From Phytopythium helicoides (lineage: Eukaryota; Oomycota; Peronosporomycetes; Pythiales; Pythiaceae): a DNA stretch of 64,000 nt. Where the stretch lies: contig JANFNE010000059.1 in the NCBI GenBank assembly GCA_024867545.1, positions 186,001-250,000 on the forward strand, given 5' to 3'. The translations under genes and the position numbers were made by a program. Below the pieces are notes generated by a model, which was given only the letters and a program-made list of their open reading frames with translations, was not told the DNA's origin and made no database searches. Below, one piece after another: positions 1-10,139 of the stretch (positions are counted from its first letter, which is position 1; every line of letters begins with the position of its first letter).

Positions 1-710
1 CCGTCGAGATTTTATCCTACGTTGCAACTGCAGCGGAGCAACTTCTGTGCGACTCGAACCGTCGACGCGAGACCATGAAGATAAAGCGTCACTCATCCCC
101 AAGTATGTCAATGCGAAGCTCCATAACTTCGCACCTCTCCGATATGCGTCCCGGTTCGCTCATGTCAGTTCCCGAAGAGATTGACGGGCCTGAGTTTCAT
201 CTTCATTCATCGTCGTCGTCCGTATCGTCTGCCCCTTCGTCCCGTGAGTCGTCCAAATCGGATTCGAGATCAAGGCGGCACTCGCAAGCCTCCCACCCGC
301 AGCTACAACTGCTCGATCCTAAGCTGGTGCTGTCTTCGTCTACAGGTTCAATCAAAAAGAAGCCAACCGAGCCTCAGCGGCGAAACACTGCAGCTGGTGC
401 TTTGGAAACGCCAAGCACAGCTCCTCCCGTCGAGGCCAAGCCGACTGAACTCGCTCGGCGAGACTCGGGGTCCCAAGAAGTCGCTGCAGCTCCGATGCAG
501 GGGCTCGACAAATCTTGCTTCGAGCTCTTTTACCGCATTACAACGACGCAGCAGATGCTTGTGCAGCAGCAGAGCACGCTTCTGGCTACGCTAAACCAAC
601 ATGCGACGCGCATCGGATCCATTGAGAAAACCGTGGACCGCATCGAAGGCATGGTGATGAGTATTCAGCGCACATATAGCTCGCCTGATCTGCTACTTGA
701 GGGCCCTTGA
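1..710 (+). CDS. 3' end of an unidentified gene (truncated at window edge)
   Basis: The frame is already open at base 3 and runs to TGA at 708-710, so the ATG at 75 is probably internal and the gene starts before the window. The visible part is about 235 residues. It begins with a helical stretch (VEILSYVATAAEQLL), followed by a long Ser/Arg/Pro-rich low-complexity segment with many RRxS-type basic sites that could be phosphorylated. It ends in a short predicted helix or coiled coil (QQMLVQQQSTLLATLNQHA...IEKTVDRIEGMV) and a YSSPDLLLEGP tail. I do not recognise the family. It could be the cytoplasmic tail of a larger protein whose defining domain lies upstream. Confidence 0.6.
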   Translation, partial: VEILSYVATAAEQLLCDSNRRRETMKIKRHSSPSMSMRSSITSHLSDMRPGSLMSVPEEIDGPEFHLHSSSSSVSSAPSSRESSKSDSRSRRHSQASHPQLQLLDPKLVLSSSTGSIKKKPTEPQRRNTAAGALETPSTAPPVEAKPTELARRDSGSQEVAAAPMQGLDKSCFELFYRITTTQQMLVQQQSTLLATLNQHATRIGSIEKTVDRIEGMVMSIQRTYSSPDLLLEGP

Positions 711-1037
711 GCTCTCCTCGTCGACACGTAAAAAGTTTATTTAGCGTCCCCCGTCGGAAGGGCAAGGCCATCCGCAATGTACAATACAATGTTTATTCGT
801 TTCTTTGAGCTTCGCTCTGTATCATTGTCGTCGCTCAGCAAGCAAACGCTGCAGCTCTCCTGCACTAGCTTGTTGGTGAGGAAGGTGTCTGCCAGCCAGT
901 CTTCCTGACTCGCTTGACCCAGTTGAAGCGCGCGTCACAGCTAATTCCCGCGACATCATTGGGTATAAACCCTTAAAGTCCCCAATATCGTCCAATCGCC
1001 ACCGCGTAGCTCTTCGTGGAGCTGAAAGATCTCCTCC
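711..1037. other. Intergenic, no feature seen
   Basis: About 330 bp between the truncated gene and the methyltransferase start, presumably holding the 3' UTR of one and the promoter of the other. No RNA gene, repeat or convincing ORF was seen. Confidence 0.5.
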
Positions 1038-2205
1038 ATGCGCATGGAGTCCGCGAGTGGCCCACCGCCGAGCGCCATGGGCGACGCCAGCGACGAGGAC
1101 AACCCGTTCTCGCAGTACTACGGCATGCTGCTGCACCAGCAGAACATGCTGCAGGACCAGGTGCGCACGAGCGCGTACGAGCGCGCCGTGCTGCGCAACG
1201 CGGGCGACTTCAAGGGCAAGGTGGTGCTGGACGTGGGCACGGGCTCGGGCATCCTGGCCTTCTTCGCGGCCCGTGCGGGCGCCAGACACGTGTACGCGGT
1301 GGAGCTGAGCGGCATGGCCGACTGCGCGCGCGAACTGGTGGCCGCCAACGGGCTGGCCGACCGCATCACGGTCATCAAGGGCAAGATGGAGGACGTGCAG
1401 CTGCCGGAGCACGTGGACGTGGTCATCTCGGAGCCCATGGGGTTCTTCCTCGTGCACGAGCGCATGCTCGAGACCTTTGCAACGGCAGGGGCCAAGTGGA
1501 GGAGGCCTGGCAGCGCCAGCTTCAAGATGTTCCCCTCCGTCGGCACCATGTTCGCCGCGCCGTTCTCGGACGACAGCATCTACCGCGAGCAGATGGCCAA
1601 GGTCGCCTTCTGGGAGCAGACGGCCTTCTACGGACTCGACCTCTCCTCCATGCGCCAGCGAGCGGTCGAGAACCACTTCTCGCAGCCCGTGGTCGGCTAC
1701 TTTCCGCCAGAGATCCTGCTCACCTCGCAGATGGCCACGCACGAGATCGACTTCAGAACCGTCACCTCGCAGGAGCTCGACACGTTCGACATGCCGTTCC
1801 AGTTTGAGATCGAGCGCACGGCCATCATGCACGGCCTCGGCTGCTGGTTCACGGTGGATTTCCTCGGATCCTCTGCTCGCGTGGTGCTCAGCACGGCGCC
1901 TGACCAGCCTGGCACGCACTGGTACCAGTGCAGGCTGCTCCTGTCGTCTCCCATCGCCGTCAACGCGACACAGACTGTGAGTGGCAATCTACATTTCGTC
2001 GGCAACAAAAAGTTCAGCTACGACATTGACATCGAAGGTACGATGAATTCTTTATCGGTGCGTTATCGTTGGAGACTTATTGATGTTTTGTACTTGTGGC
2101 TTGAACGCAGTGCGGCTGGATGGAACCCCCATCGTGTCAAGAAACCACGTGCGGCTTCATGATCAGATGTATCACTATCTGTACGCGGGCGGACCAGGCT
2201 CATGA
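1038..2205 (+). CDS. CARM1/PRMT4-like protein arginine methyltransferase
   Basis: Two exons, 1038-2037 and 2111-2205, with a 73-bp GT-AG intron; protein 364 residues. SAM-binding motif I is VLDVGTGSG (64-71 region) and post-I is VYAVE (85-89). The double-E loop is SEPMGFFLVHERMLE with E132 and E141, and the THW loop is THWYQC. The pre-core YYGMLLHQQNMLQDQVRT matches the CARM1/PRMT4 pattern rather than PRMT1. Splicing joins IDIE to VRLDGTPIVSRNHVRLHDQ, giving a normal PRMT C-terminal barrel end; reading through the intron would give an unrelated tail. The family transfers methyl groups from SAM to arginines of histone H3, splicing factors and other proteins. The human N-terminal PH-like domain and C-terminal activation domain are absent, so this is a core-only enzyme. 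ATG at 1044 or 1077 are alternative starts. Confidence 0.9.
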
Positions 2206-2379
2206 GGCACGCGAAGAGTCGAGCGACGACATTGTTTCATGTGGTGTGCAAATGAACAAACCCGAGGTGGAAATCCTGTCCACCACTATTTGCTCAGCAT
2301 GCCGCTGCAGCTGGGAGTTATTAGATAGATACGCAGTGAATGGAGGGGGAGGGTCGAATCCCAATGCTGCGCCATGACT

Positions 2380-3918
2380 CTACGAGGCCATGATATGGTC
2401 GATGGCCTCCTTCATGCAGGGGTCGAACACGGCTGTCCCACCCGGGGACAGCAGTCGACTACTCTCTGACGCAGAAGCGTTCGACGCCTCCTTCATGATA
2501 GGCACCTCTTTGTTTGGCGGTATGCCCACGCCTTCATAGAGCTCACCATCAGCACTGAAATGCCGTTGATGAGGAATCTCGACTGTCCAGTAGTTTGGCA
2601 ACCGCAGCTTTTTCGTGCCTGAAAGGCTGCCTGCTGTTGTGGTGCCGATGCGGTACGTGTGCTCCCGATTCATGAGCGACAGGCACAGCAGCTCGGCAGT
2701 TCTGCAAAATATGAACGGCTCATTAGAAAACCTGAACAGCTAGCACCCTCGACCGCACATCAGCACGCACCCCTTGGTATACTGGCTCTGGAGAATGACC
2801 AGCGGCCCGCGGTACGACTCGGACCGCTTGGTGTAGGGGATGAAGTGCTTTCTTCGCTTCGTGAAGCGCGGGGCGGCCTTGCCGTAGGACGGGAGCTTCT
2901 CGTCGGTGGAGAACGCAAGCGATGGGCGGTCGCCGGTCGCGAAGAACGACGCGACCGAGAGCGCCGAGACGAGCGAGCCGCCGCCGCGGTTGAAGCGCAC
3001 GTCCAGGATGAGTCCATCGACGTCTCCGAGCCCCTTGAGAATCGCCTCGAGCGACCACCGCATGGACTCGAGGTCATAGAGCTCTGGGATGGCGACCGGC
3101 ATGGTGGGCGTCGATAGCGAGGCGTCTCCCTTGCCGCTTGTGGCGGTCCACGACGGGACCAGTGCGTCGACTCGTGGCAGCGCAAACTCAACGAACCCCT
3201 CCATGGCCGTGAGCCCGATGTAGCCGATGCGCCACCCCGGACTGGTCTCCGCGTTGAGGATGCCGCACACAAAGTGGTTGGCGATGCGGCGGCCTCCGTC
3301 CGCCAGGTGGTTGCGCTCAACGACGGCCATGGCTCGGGCCTGCGCCTGCTGCGCAGCCAGCGCAGCCAGCTGCTTCCTGCCTGCAGCGGCGGTGGCGGCC
3401 AGCGGGGCTCCGTTCCGCTTGGATCCGTCGCCTGACGCGCGCGGGAGCACGAGCTGCAGCGTGGGGTCGTCGCACAGCGCGATGCTCTCCTGCAGGGCTA
3501 GCAGCAGGTCGTCGTCGCTGGTCGCGGGCTGCACGGCGTCGCCGTACAGCTGGCGCACGAATGCCCAGTCGACGCGGCGGCGCTCGAGGAAGGCGTAGTG
3601 GTCGCGCACGCCTGCCCAGAAGGCGTGGAAGTTGACGACGGGGTCCCTGGCGAAGGTGATGCGCGCGAAGAGCGCGCGCAGCAGGTCCACGAAGAGCCTG
3701 AGCAGCACGCCGTGCATGGCCATGAGCACCACGAGCGTGCCGCCGAGCGCCGGCGCGTGGCGCCGCAGAAAGCCCACGGGCTGGATGGCGAGCGCCTCGT
3801 AGAGCTCGAGCGGGCGCAGCACCAGCGCCGCCAGCAGCGCGTCGGGCGTCAGCAGCCCCAGACTCAGCCAGCGTGGCCACCAGCACGCGCCCAGCCACGT
3901 CGCGACCCACCACTGCAT
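2380..3918 (-). CDS. Membrane-anchored S41 (C-terminal processing protease/IRBP-like) family protein
   Basis: Exons 3918-2771 and 2701-2380 with a 69-bp intron (donor GTGCGT, acceptor TTTTGCAG); 489 residues. The N-terminal ~100 residues contain one or two hydrophobic segments (GGTLVVLMAMHGVLLRLFV), suggesting a membrane anchor. The protease-like core shows GLILDVRFNRGGG, typical of S41 strands, and after splicing GPLVILQSQYTKGTAEL followed by RIGTTTAGSLSG. In S41 enzymes the equivalent of T-x-S-A-x-E carries the nucleophilic serine; here it reads T-K-G-T-A-E with Gly383 at that place, so activity is doubtful. A pyrimidine tract ending CCTCCAG just upstream of the chosen ATG (3918) could be a splice acceptor, so a further 5' exon is possible. 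The gene converges on the CARM1-like gene with a 174-bp gap. Confidence 0.75.
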
Positions 3919-4567
3919 GTGCTTCAGCCTGGAGGAAACAGAAAGTGCCCGACAGCTACGAGCCGCCGCCAAGCGCCGACGTGACGCCGCGCTGTCGCTC
4001 CCAGATGGAGACGGGAAGAGGCGAATATTTACCACGCGTGGCCGTACTACTTCAACTTGAAGCGGCAGGATGCGCACTTGGTGGAGCGGATGGCACCGGA
4101 GCTGCTCGCGAGCGAAGAGGATGGCGCGACGACATTAGTTGCAAGCTGCGGCCGACGCAGAGAGGAATCTGCCATTGCAGCCAAGCTGGTTGAACTGTTT
4201 GAGTGAGATGCATGCCACCGTACTCGCAGACACCGTGCTCATTGAGCTCTTGCCCGGGCTGGATCCGACCGACACAGACACGCGACCTCTGTCCGCAACG
4301 GATTCGACCACCGACAGAACGAAGCTAAAATGGCAAAGGGATCGATTCAACTCAACCTCCAAGGCCCACGTGGTGCACTCGGCGCTCAATCGACTTGTCA
4401 GTAACCGACTTCAACTTGGACCTGCTGCCTTGGGACCACAGCGGGGTTGCATTGTCGCCGCCAATTTTATCGTGAGGCCTGGAATAGCCCAATCGCCACG
4501 TTATTTCAACTTCGTGTCGACGGTCGAGAGTCGTCTCAGTGTCTGCTGCTCCGCGGATGCGGCCGTC
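3919..4567. other. Intergenic with an unexplained open + frame (3985-4205)
   Basis: Between the S41 gene (-) and the membrane protein gene (+). A + strand frame is open from 3985 to the TGA at 4203-4205 and has natural-looking composition (IYHAWPYYFNLKRQDAHLV, then REESAIAAKLVELFE). A separate frame starting at ATG 3917 runs into the same area one base out of register. Neither has a complete start-to-stop model, so no gene is called. The region must also hold promoters for the two divergent neighbours. Confidence 0.3.
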
Positions 4568-6337
4568 ATGGCCAGCGGAGCAGAGCTGTACGAGGTTGTA
4601 GAGGTCGATGAACTACCGCTCATAGACGCCAAGCGCTCGGTGCGCTCGACAATCTTGTCGCCTGAGGTTGCAGCCTCGTGGAAGGCATTTGACAAGAACA
4701 CCCGTATGCTGGCGCGCATACTCTACGCCCTCGCGTTTCCGTTCATGATGGCGGTCTTCGTGCTTGAGCCTTCAGTCGCGAACCGCATTGTGATCGTCCC
4801 GATCGTCATTACGCTGCCAATGCAAATGTTTGACACCAGCAGTCTCCGCGTCGATATCTTAGCATGCCTACTCCGATCGTACGAGTTTTGGCTCTTCTCG
4901 TTCATCAACACGATTTCCAGTATCGTTCTGTACATGCACGTCGGCGATAAGCGCGCAGCTGTGGTTCCAACACATTGGTTCGGGATCCAGATGATCGTAT
5001 GGGCAGATGCGCGCATTCAGACAAGGACACTGGCAGCATGGTCAGTCCTTGCCATGATGTATCTCATGTTTTTGACAATCGTCATCCTGTTCGACTTGAT
5101 CCCGGTAGCACACACTTTTGAGATTCTCAGTTACAAGTCCAATCAGCGGTCTACTACGTCGGGGGACTTTCTCGTCAACTCGTTCATGACACTCTTCATT
5201 TTGATGCTACGAACAGCATACCGGAAGCGAGCACTTTCGGTAAAACAGCGAGACAACCCGATGCTAGTGTGTTTTGTCAGCTATCGCTGCCGTGTGAAAC
5301 TCCGAGTGGTGGTCTCCAGTCCTACGCAAAAAGATATCTCCCCAGTTCCACATATCCGAAACACAAAAGTAACGCAGCAGCAAACGCAACAGCGACTCCG
5401 CTTCGTTCCCTTCAACCAAACTTTTAGCAGCCAAAATGTTTTGTGGCCTCGCTTTGCGAGTCTTTTCCCTGAGCCAAGCGAAGATCAATCACCAGCGTTG
5501 ACATGGCGTCACCTCGTACTTTACACGTGTGGACTCAGCGGAGCAGCAATTAATGGAGGGCTTTTCCTTGGTGTGTACTACCTACAGCATGTCGACATCA
5601 CTATCCCAGCATCCATCGGTCTCGTGAACTCGTTTGTCTTTTTTGTTGCCTCCACCGCGTGTTGCCAGCGAGCACTGCTCGTTTACATTATTACGTCATT
5701 CGACTTTATGTTTTCTTCTCTCCAAATCACTTTAAGTCACATGTGTGTCGCCGACATGCTTCGATACGATGTGAGAACTCTTCCAGTTCTCTCTGGAGCA
5801 CTGTGGACCCACTGGGTCATAATGATGGATGCCATCACTCCAGCCATGCGAAGAAGACTGCTCTGGAATAACAAACTTCGCGGAGAAGCCCACTTGCTTG
5901 CCTTTTCGGCTCTCATCCAGGTTTTAGTCTTGCTGGAGCTCATGCGCTGGGACATTGTGCATCTCGCCATGCGAGAAGAAAAGATTATCACTTTGTACAA
6001 CCGCAGCTTTACATTCCGATCTGCGCCATTCCTGGTTGCAAGAGCGACCACATTGTTGCTCTGGTCGGGCCGCACGCTGTGGAGGCTGCTAACTGGGCGT
6101 GAAGGCCAGCTCGCCATGGTCCAAGGCAACGTTCAGTACTTTGCGAACCCCAAGGCGCTTCGTCAGCCCGGCTCCAATTGGCGCACGAGACTCCGTGGGC
6201 GATTCAGCGTGCGACCGGCGTCACTCAGTGCCGCGGTTGGTCCTCACATAGCTCCCACAACTCCTTTGGACGTCAACGATAATCCCAATCACAGTTCGAG
6301 TGCACGATTGCAGCCGCAGGAGGCACACGAGCAATAG
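4568..6337 (+). CDS. Polytopic membrane protein, family member 1 (unnamed)
   Basis: 589 residues, no intron. The start at 4568 (MASGAELYEVVEVDELPLIDA) was chosen because two paralogues in this window (10140-11813 and 12034-13776) begin at the same point relative to the shared motif (D/E)LP(L/V/I)I(D/N). About ten hydrophobic segments fall in two blocks separated by a cytoplasmic-looking hydrophilic loop. Family landmarks are SYEFWLF, RTAYRKRAL, then SYRCRVKLR at the loop start, and a C-terminal TLWRLLTGREGQL. The repeated layout suggests a transporter or channel-like scaffold, but I recognise no named family and see no catalytic motif. The frame is open for another 430 bp upstream without looking conserved. 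Confidence 0.75.
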   Translation: MASGAELYEVVEVDELPLIDAKRSVRSTILSPEVAASWKAFDKNTRMLARILYALAFPFMMAVFVLEPSVANRIVIVPIVITLPMQMFDTSSLRVDILACLLRSYEFWLFSFINTISSIVLYMHVGDKRAAVVPTHWFGIQMIVWADARIQTRTLAAWSVLAMMYLMFLTIVILFDLIPVAHTFEILSYKSNQRSTTSGDFLVNSFMTLFILMLRTAYRKRALSVKQRDNPMLVCFVSYRCRVKLRVVVSSPTQKDISPVPHIRNTKVTQQQTQQRLRFVPFNQTFSSQNVLWPRFASLFPEPSEDQSPALTWRHLVLYTCGLSGAAINGGLFLGVYYLQHVDITIPASIGLVNSFVFFVASTACCQRALLVYIITSFDFMFSSLQITLSHMCVADMLRYDVRTLPVLSGALWTHWVIMMDAITPAMRRRLLWNNKLRGEAHLLAFSALIQVLVLLELMRWDIVHLAMREEKIITLYNRSFTFRSAPFLVARATTLLLWSGRTLWRLLTGREGQLAMVQGNVQYFANPKALRQPGSNWRTRLRGRFSVRPASLSAAVGPHIAPTTPLDVNDNPNHSSSARLQPQEAHEQ

Positions 6338-6399
6338 AAAAGAACGCAACAGCACTCATGTTACGAATGTAGGAATTGATGGTTTGTACTCTTGAATAC

Positions 6400-7233
6400 T
6401 TAGAGCGCCTTCTTGTCCTTGCTGACCGTCTTCTTGGGGCCGAAGACGTAGGCGCGGATGTAGAAGTTCATGAAGAGCCAGAAGAGCGACTGCACGTACA
6501 CGAGGTACATGAGCGGCACCTTGGGCGGCATGCCCGGGCAGGCACGCGAGTAGGTGAGGTATCCCTGCACGTTCATGGTGACGAACTGCAGCAGCTGGAT
6601 GCGCGTGAGGTACTTCTTCCACCAGATGTCGCGCGTGTGGGCGCTGACGAAGTAGTACGTGTACATGATGGTGTGCACAAAGCCGTTGAGCACAATGGTG
6701 GCGTACGAGTCGCCGTCCTGCGCGCAGCGGAAGGTGACGTAGTAGACAAAGAGCACCGTGAGGTGGTGGTAGACGTGGAGGATGGAGAGCTGCTTCCACT
6801 TCTTGCCGAGCACGATGAAGACCGTGTCGCAGAGGTCGAGGATCTTGGAGAGGAAGAAGAGGTAGAGCACGTTGCCCATGACGGGCGAGTCGGCCTTGAA
6901 CTCGTTGCACGGGGAGGCCGAGTAGCCGTTGCGGTAGGCCTGCACGGCGGCCTCGACGAACATGTAGGAGCAGACGATGACCTGCAGCGGGTTGTAGACG
7001 AACTGGAAGGCGCTGGTCTTGAAGGCGGGCACGCCGAGCTTCATGATGGCCGTGCCGAGGATGACGAAGAGCAGGTATCCGACGCAGATGGCGTACACGC
7101 TGGCGAAGTTGGCGAGCGGGTAGTCGGCCATGGGGTGCACCTTGTATCCTCCGCTGGGGTCCACCCACGCGAAGAGCTTCTGCTCCATGCCCTCGGCCCA
7201 GTCGTAGTACTGCTGCAGCATCTCGCTCGCCAT
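6400..7233 (-). CDS. ELO-family very-long-chain/polyunsaturated fatty acid elongase (3-ketoacyl-CoA synthase)
   Basis: 277 residues, single exon, within the usual 270-320 ELO length. Diagnostic motifs are K130-x2-D-L-x-DT (KILDLCDTVFIVLGKK), the histidine box HVYHH (153-157) and MYTYYF. About seven membrane segments are visible, and the C-terminus is lysine-rich (KKTVSKDKKAL), consistent with ER retention. HVYHH, rather than HxFHH of saturated-chain ELOs, points to a delta-5/delta-6 PUFA elongase; oomycetes make arachidonic and eicosapentaenoic acids by this route. It would condense acyl-CoA with malonyl-CoA in the ER membrane. The gene converges on the membrane protein gene with a 62-bp gap. 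Confidence 0.92.
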   Translation of the reverse strand: MASEMLQQYYDWAEGMEQKLFAWVDPSGGYKVHPMADYPLANFASVYAICVGYLLFVILGTAIMKLGVPAFKTSAFQFVYNPLQVIVCSYMFVEAAVQAYRNGYSASPCNEFKADSPVMGNVLYLFFLSKILDLCDTVFIVLGKKWKQLSILHVYHHLTVLFVYYVTFRCAQDGDSYATIVLNGFVHTIMYTYYFVSAHTRDIWWKKYLTRIQLLQFVTMNVQGYLTYSRACPGMPPKVPLMYLVYVQSLFWLFMNFYIRAYVFGPKKTVSKDKKAL

Positions 7234-8757
7234 GGCGGAGGAGAAAGTGTCGGGCTTCTAGTCGTGCGTGGCAGGCGAGAAATTGGCAACTGGGCTAATT
7301 GCCAGAGCGTTCGCTTCGGCCTGTGGCTGACGTCGACGCTCGAGGCCCCGCGACTGGGGCTGGTTGGTCGCCGTCAGCAGCTCCATGAGCTGTTCCGCGT
7401 CACCATTGCTGCCCTTTTTGACCCCGATCAAGGTCGGATGATTGGCGTCGGTCGGGTCGGGTCGGCGAACGAAACCCATATTTATACCCGGACCGGCCCG
7501 GTTTCATACAAATAGGAGGATAGTTGGACGGGTTCGGGTCGGAGGGAGGTGGGAGGGGGCGGGTCTGGCGTGATGACAGCCCCCGAGCGCGAATGATGTC
7601 ATGGGGACTCGCGGCCGTCAACTCGGCGCTGTCATCAGCTCTGTGAGGCTCGATGCGGGGGCTTCGAGGGCCTGAAAGTGACGCAAAGGGGGAGATGTGG
7701 TGGCTGTAGGGGCCCTGATCGGTCTACTGTATAGTACTCGAGGCACGACTGGCGGCTGGGCGAGCGGGCTGGGTGGCTGGCGTCAGCTCCGGCGAGAGGC
7801 CTCGCCTTGCGTTTTGCGTGCGGGCGTTTAACGCATTGAGGAGACGATGAGGAGACGTTCGATCTGTTCCGGAGGTGTGGGTCTCGCGTGGCCATGCAGC
7901 CACGACGCGGACTACTGAAGAGAACTGCAGCTGGACTTCACGGGTTTCCCGACGGGCTGCCCGCAGCTGTAGCACAACTTGTCCTGCTCGACGTTACGTT
8001 GGCGGCGTCACGGTGAGCATGACAGTGCAGGAGATGAGCGAGGACAGAGCAGTGGTGGAGGAGCGCTGGAGAGCCGAGTGAATGGCGCTCAATGGCGGTA
8101 AATCCATCCAAGGGCGGCGTCGCAACTGATATCCGAGCTCCGCGTCGCAAGTGGCTGGCTGTGCGCTCCATTGGTCGAGGAGGTCGGAGCACGCGATCAC
8201 TTTCCAAATTTCCCCGAAGGACCAACGCAGATCCTGGTCATGAGTGGACCTGCACCCAGCTCGACGACAGCTTCTAAGCTGCGCCACACCACTGCATGCT
8301 CAGCGAATACAAGGAGGAAGTGGTCGAAAGGACTGAGCAGCCGGATCCTGCCATCCGACTGCACGACACACCGCCTAGATAACAGCGCCGCAGCGCCAAT
8401 TAAAACTTCTCGGCGATCCACGAAGTCATCTACGCATTCCACCCGCCGAACAGCCCCATCCACAGCGAAGACAACGCGTCCTTCGCAAGTTCGCGGACTC
8501 TTAGCGAGTCACTTTAGCGTGTAGGAGGCAGCAGCAATAGTTCGAGAGGAATATTATAACTCGTTGTAATCAAGAGAATGCTCCAAACTTAATGAGGTGC
8601 ACGGTCGTCTCGGTCAGATCCCAGGAGTTCGCTCGTGTGCCCTAATGATGCGCTTTCAGACAAGAGGTCAATAGCGCATTGTGGCGTGGATGCATCGTCG
8701 AAGGCGCTAGACACCAACCAGTTCAGGTGCAAGTCAATGCCTAGAATGCTAGTCTTG
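7234..8757. other. Gene-free stretch
   Basis: About 1.5 kb between the elongase start and the first MNSF repeat. It contains GC-rich, low-complexity sequence (GGGTCGG-type runs near 7450-7560) that presumably includes the elongase promoter. Short open frames are present on both strands, but none has domains, paralogues or splice logic. I see no RNA gene. Confidence 0.5.
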
Positions 8758-10090
8758 GCAACCAAGAGCGAAAGTCAGAAGCACATGAACTATTACACTA
8801 ACACAAGACCGCCTCAAGATCATTCGCGTGGTGCGTAGTGTCGTACCTCATGAAAGTGTCGCGAAGTTCGTGTGTGTGCGCGTGCGTGTGAGCTCGAAGT
8901 CAACCTCAACTCGAAATCCCAACACTCAAAATGAGCCATGTGGGTTGTAGCCACTTCACAACGCATCGAGTCGGCAGTCATCAGTCAGACAAGTCGGACC
9001 AACGAATACGGACATCGTAAACTGGATTTGGCAAGAGGAGCTGCTTGTAGAGTCACGCAAAGGCTCCTGTTCCTGCTGTTGAAGTGGAGAAACAAGTGAA
9101 TGTTGGTGAAAGGCAACCAAGAGTGTTGGTTCTGAGGCACCTCACCGCCACAAGAACCCGACCGACAGCGACAGCTCGAACTTCCTTGCCACGTCAACCA
9201 GACAGACAGACAGACAGACACATAGACACATCTCACGAGATACCGCTAGCGTTGCATTGCTTGGAGACGTCGTAGCATTACTCGAGAGTCGAGACACACA
9301 CTCGGCATGTACTGTGGCACCGCCTCGTGACGCAACACGTGAAAAGGGAGCTCTAGGAAAAATACACTATGGTACGGTCGAGCGACGAGTGACCACCATT
9401 CCACTTTGCTTCCTCGATATGTCAAGGCAAGACAAGATCCCATGCTGCACGAACGAGCAGTGTTTGATATCTGCGAGCAGATCCGATCTCTCCCTCCAGC
9501 TTCTCATTCCACAACTTTCCAGCCACTGCAGCGATCTACAGCCTCGCAGCAACACAACAACAAACTTCCATCTCGAACCACATTTCTTCATCAACTCAAC
9601 CCAAGTCAACATGAATTCCTTCGCTGCCAACGCCACGCGAGCCAACAACCTCTATCTCCGTGCGGCGGTCGAGAATGTGCGAGCCACCGAGCGTGCCAAC
9701 GCCGCCAAGACTGATGAAAGCGCCATGTGCGAGCGAGAGACTGCGACGACCACCAACAGCGAAAGCGAAGCCGTGACTGCGACTGCGACTGCGACTGCGA
9801 CGTCGCGTGATCAGGATGTGATGTCAGGTATGAGCGCTCAAGCTCTGCAGTCGCTGTTCTCGCAGGCGACGCTGGCTGCTGGTCGCCGTCGTTGAGGTCG
9901 AGGCTTTGGTTCCGTCATGCGGTTCATCTGGTTGATTTGCTTTACATGAGACTGACTTTGTAGATATTATAGTACGTCGACGCAGCTGGGCTGGTCGAGT
10001 ATGGTAACCTGCTTGAGCTCTCCTCTAGGTTGAGCTCGTGGATAAATAGAGCGAAACGATGTCATGCAATTCACCACGTCGGCGTGCTTG
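8758..10090 (+). repeat. MNSF repeat, copy A
   Basis: A 1.33 kb unit starting GCAACCAAGAGCGAAAGTC and ending near GGCGTGCTTG. It recurs almost unchanged at 18800-20131 (+) and, inverted and slightly shorter, at 17073-18355. It contains about 850 bp of conserved non-coding leader, including a (CAGA)n tract near 9200, the MNSF-family ORF and about 190 bp of trailer. No transposase and no clear terminal inverted repeats are visible. The outer 6-bp sequences GCTAGT (8748-8753 and 10090-10095) are identical but not convincingly target-site duplications. Confidence 0.8.
9611..9895 (+). CDS. MNSF-family small protein, copy A
   Basis: 94 residues; the ATG at 9611 is the point from which all six copies in the window align. 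The protein begins MNSFAANATRANNLYLRAAV, followed by ENVRATERANAAKTDESAMC, a Thr/Ser/Glu-rich segment, a simple Ala-Thr tract encoded by GCGACT repeats, and LQSLFSQATLAAGRRR at the C-terminus. It is amphipathic and helix-prone at both ends, with one Cys, no signal peptide and no membrane span. I do not recognise it. Maintenance of the frame in six dispersed copies argues that it is or recently was coding. The upstream frame is open but lacks an ATG that fits the family. Confidence 0.6.
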   Translation: MNSFAANATRANNLYLRAAVENVRATERANAAKTDESAMCERETATTTNSESEAVTATATATATSRDQDVMSGMSAQALQSLFSQATLAAGRRR

Positions 10091-10139
10091 CTAGTAAGTG
10101 ATATTGTATGACTCTTTGACAAACGTGAGACTTGACACT

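Noticed and set aside
822..1919. Long minus-strand open frame (365 codons) over the methyltransferase
   Set aside because: Antisense shadow of a GC-rich gene; Arg/His/Ala/Gly-skewed, no domain, and the + strand has all PRMT motifs.
2340..2376. tRNA-like T-arm (GGGTCGAATCCC) followed by CGCCA
   Set aside because: No D-arm, anticodon arm or acceptor stem can be built upstream; chance similarity.
9195..9226. CAGACAGACAGACA tract as a CRISPR-like or satellite array
   Set aside because: Simple microsatellite inside the MNSF leader; no spacers.
8748..10095. GCTAGT direct repeats flanking MNSF copy A as transposon target-site duplications
   Set aside because: Only 6 bp, palindrome-like CTAG core, not seen at copy C, and no terminal inverted repeats or transposase.
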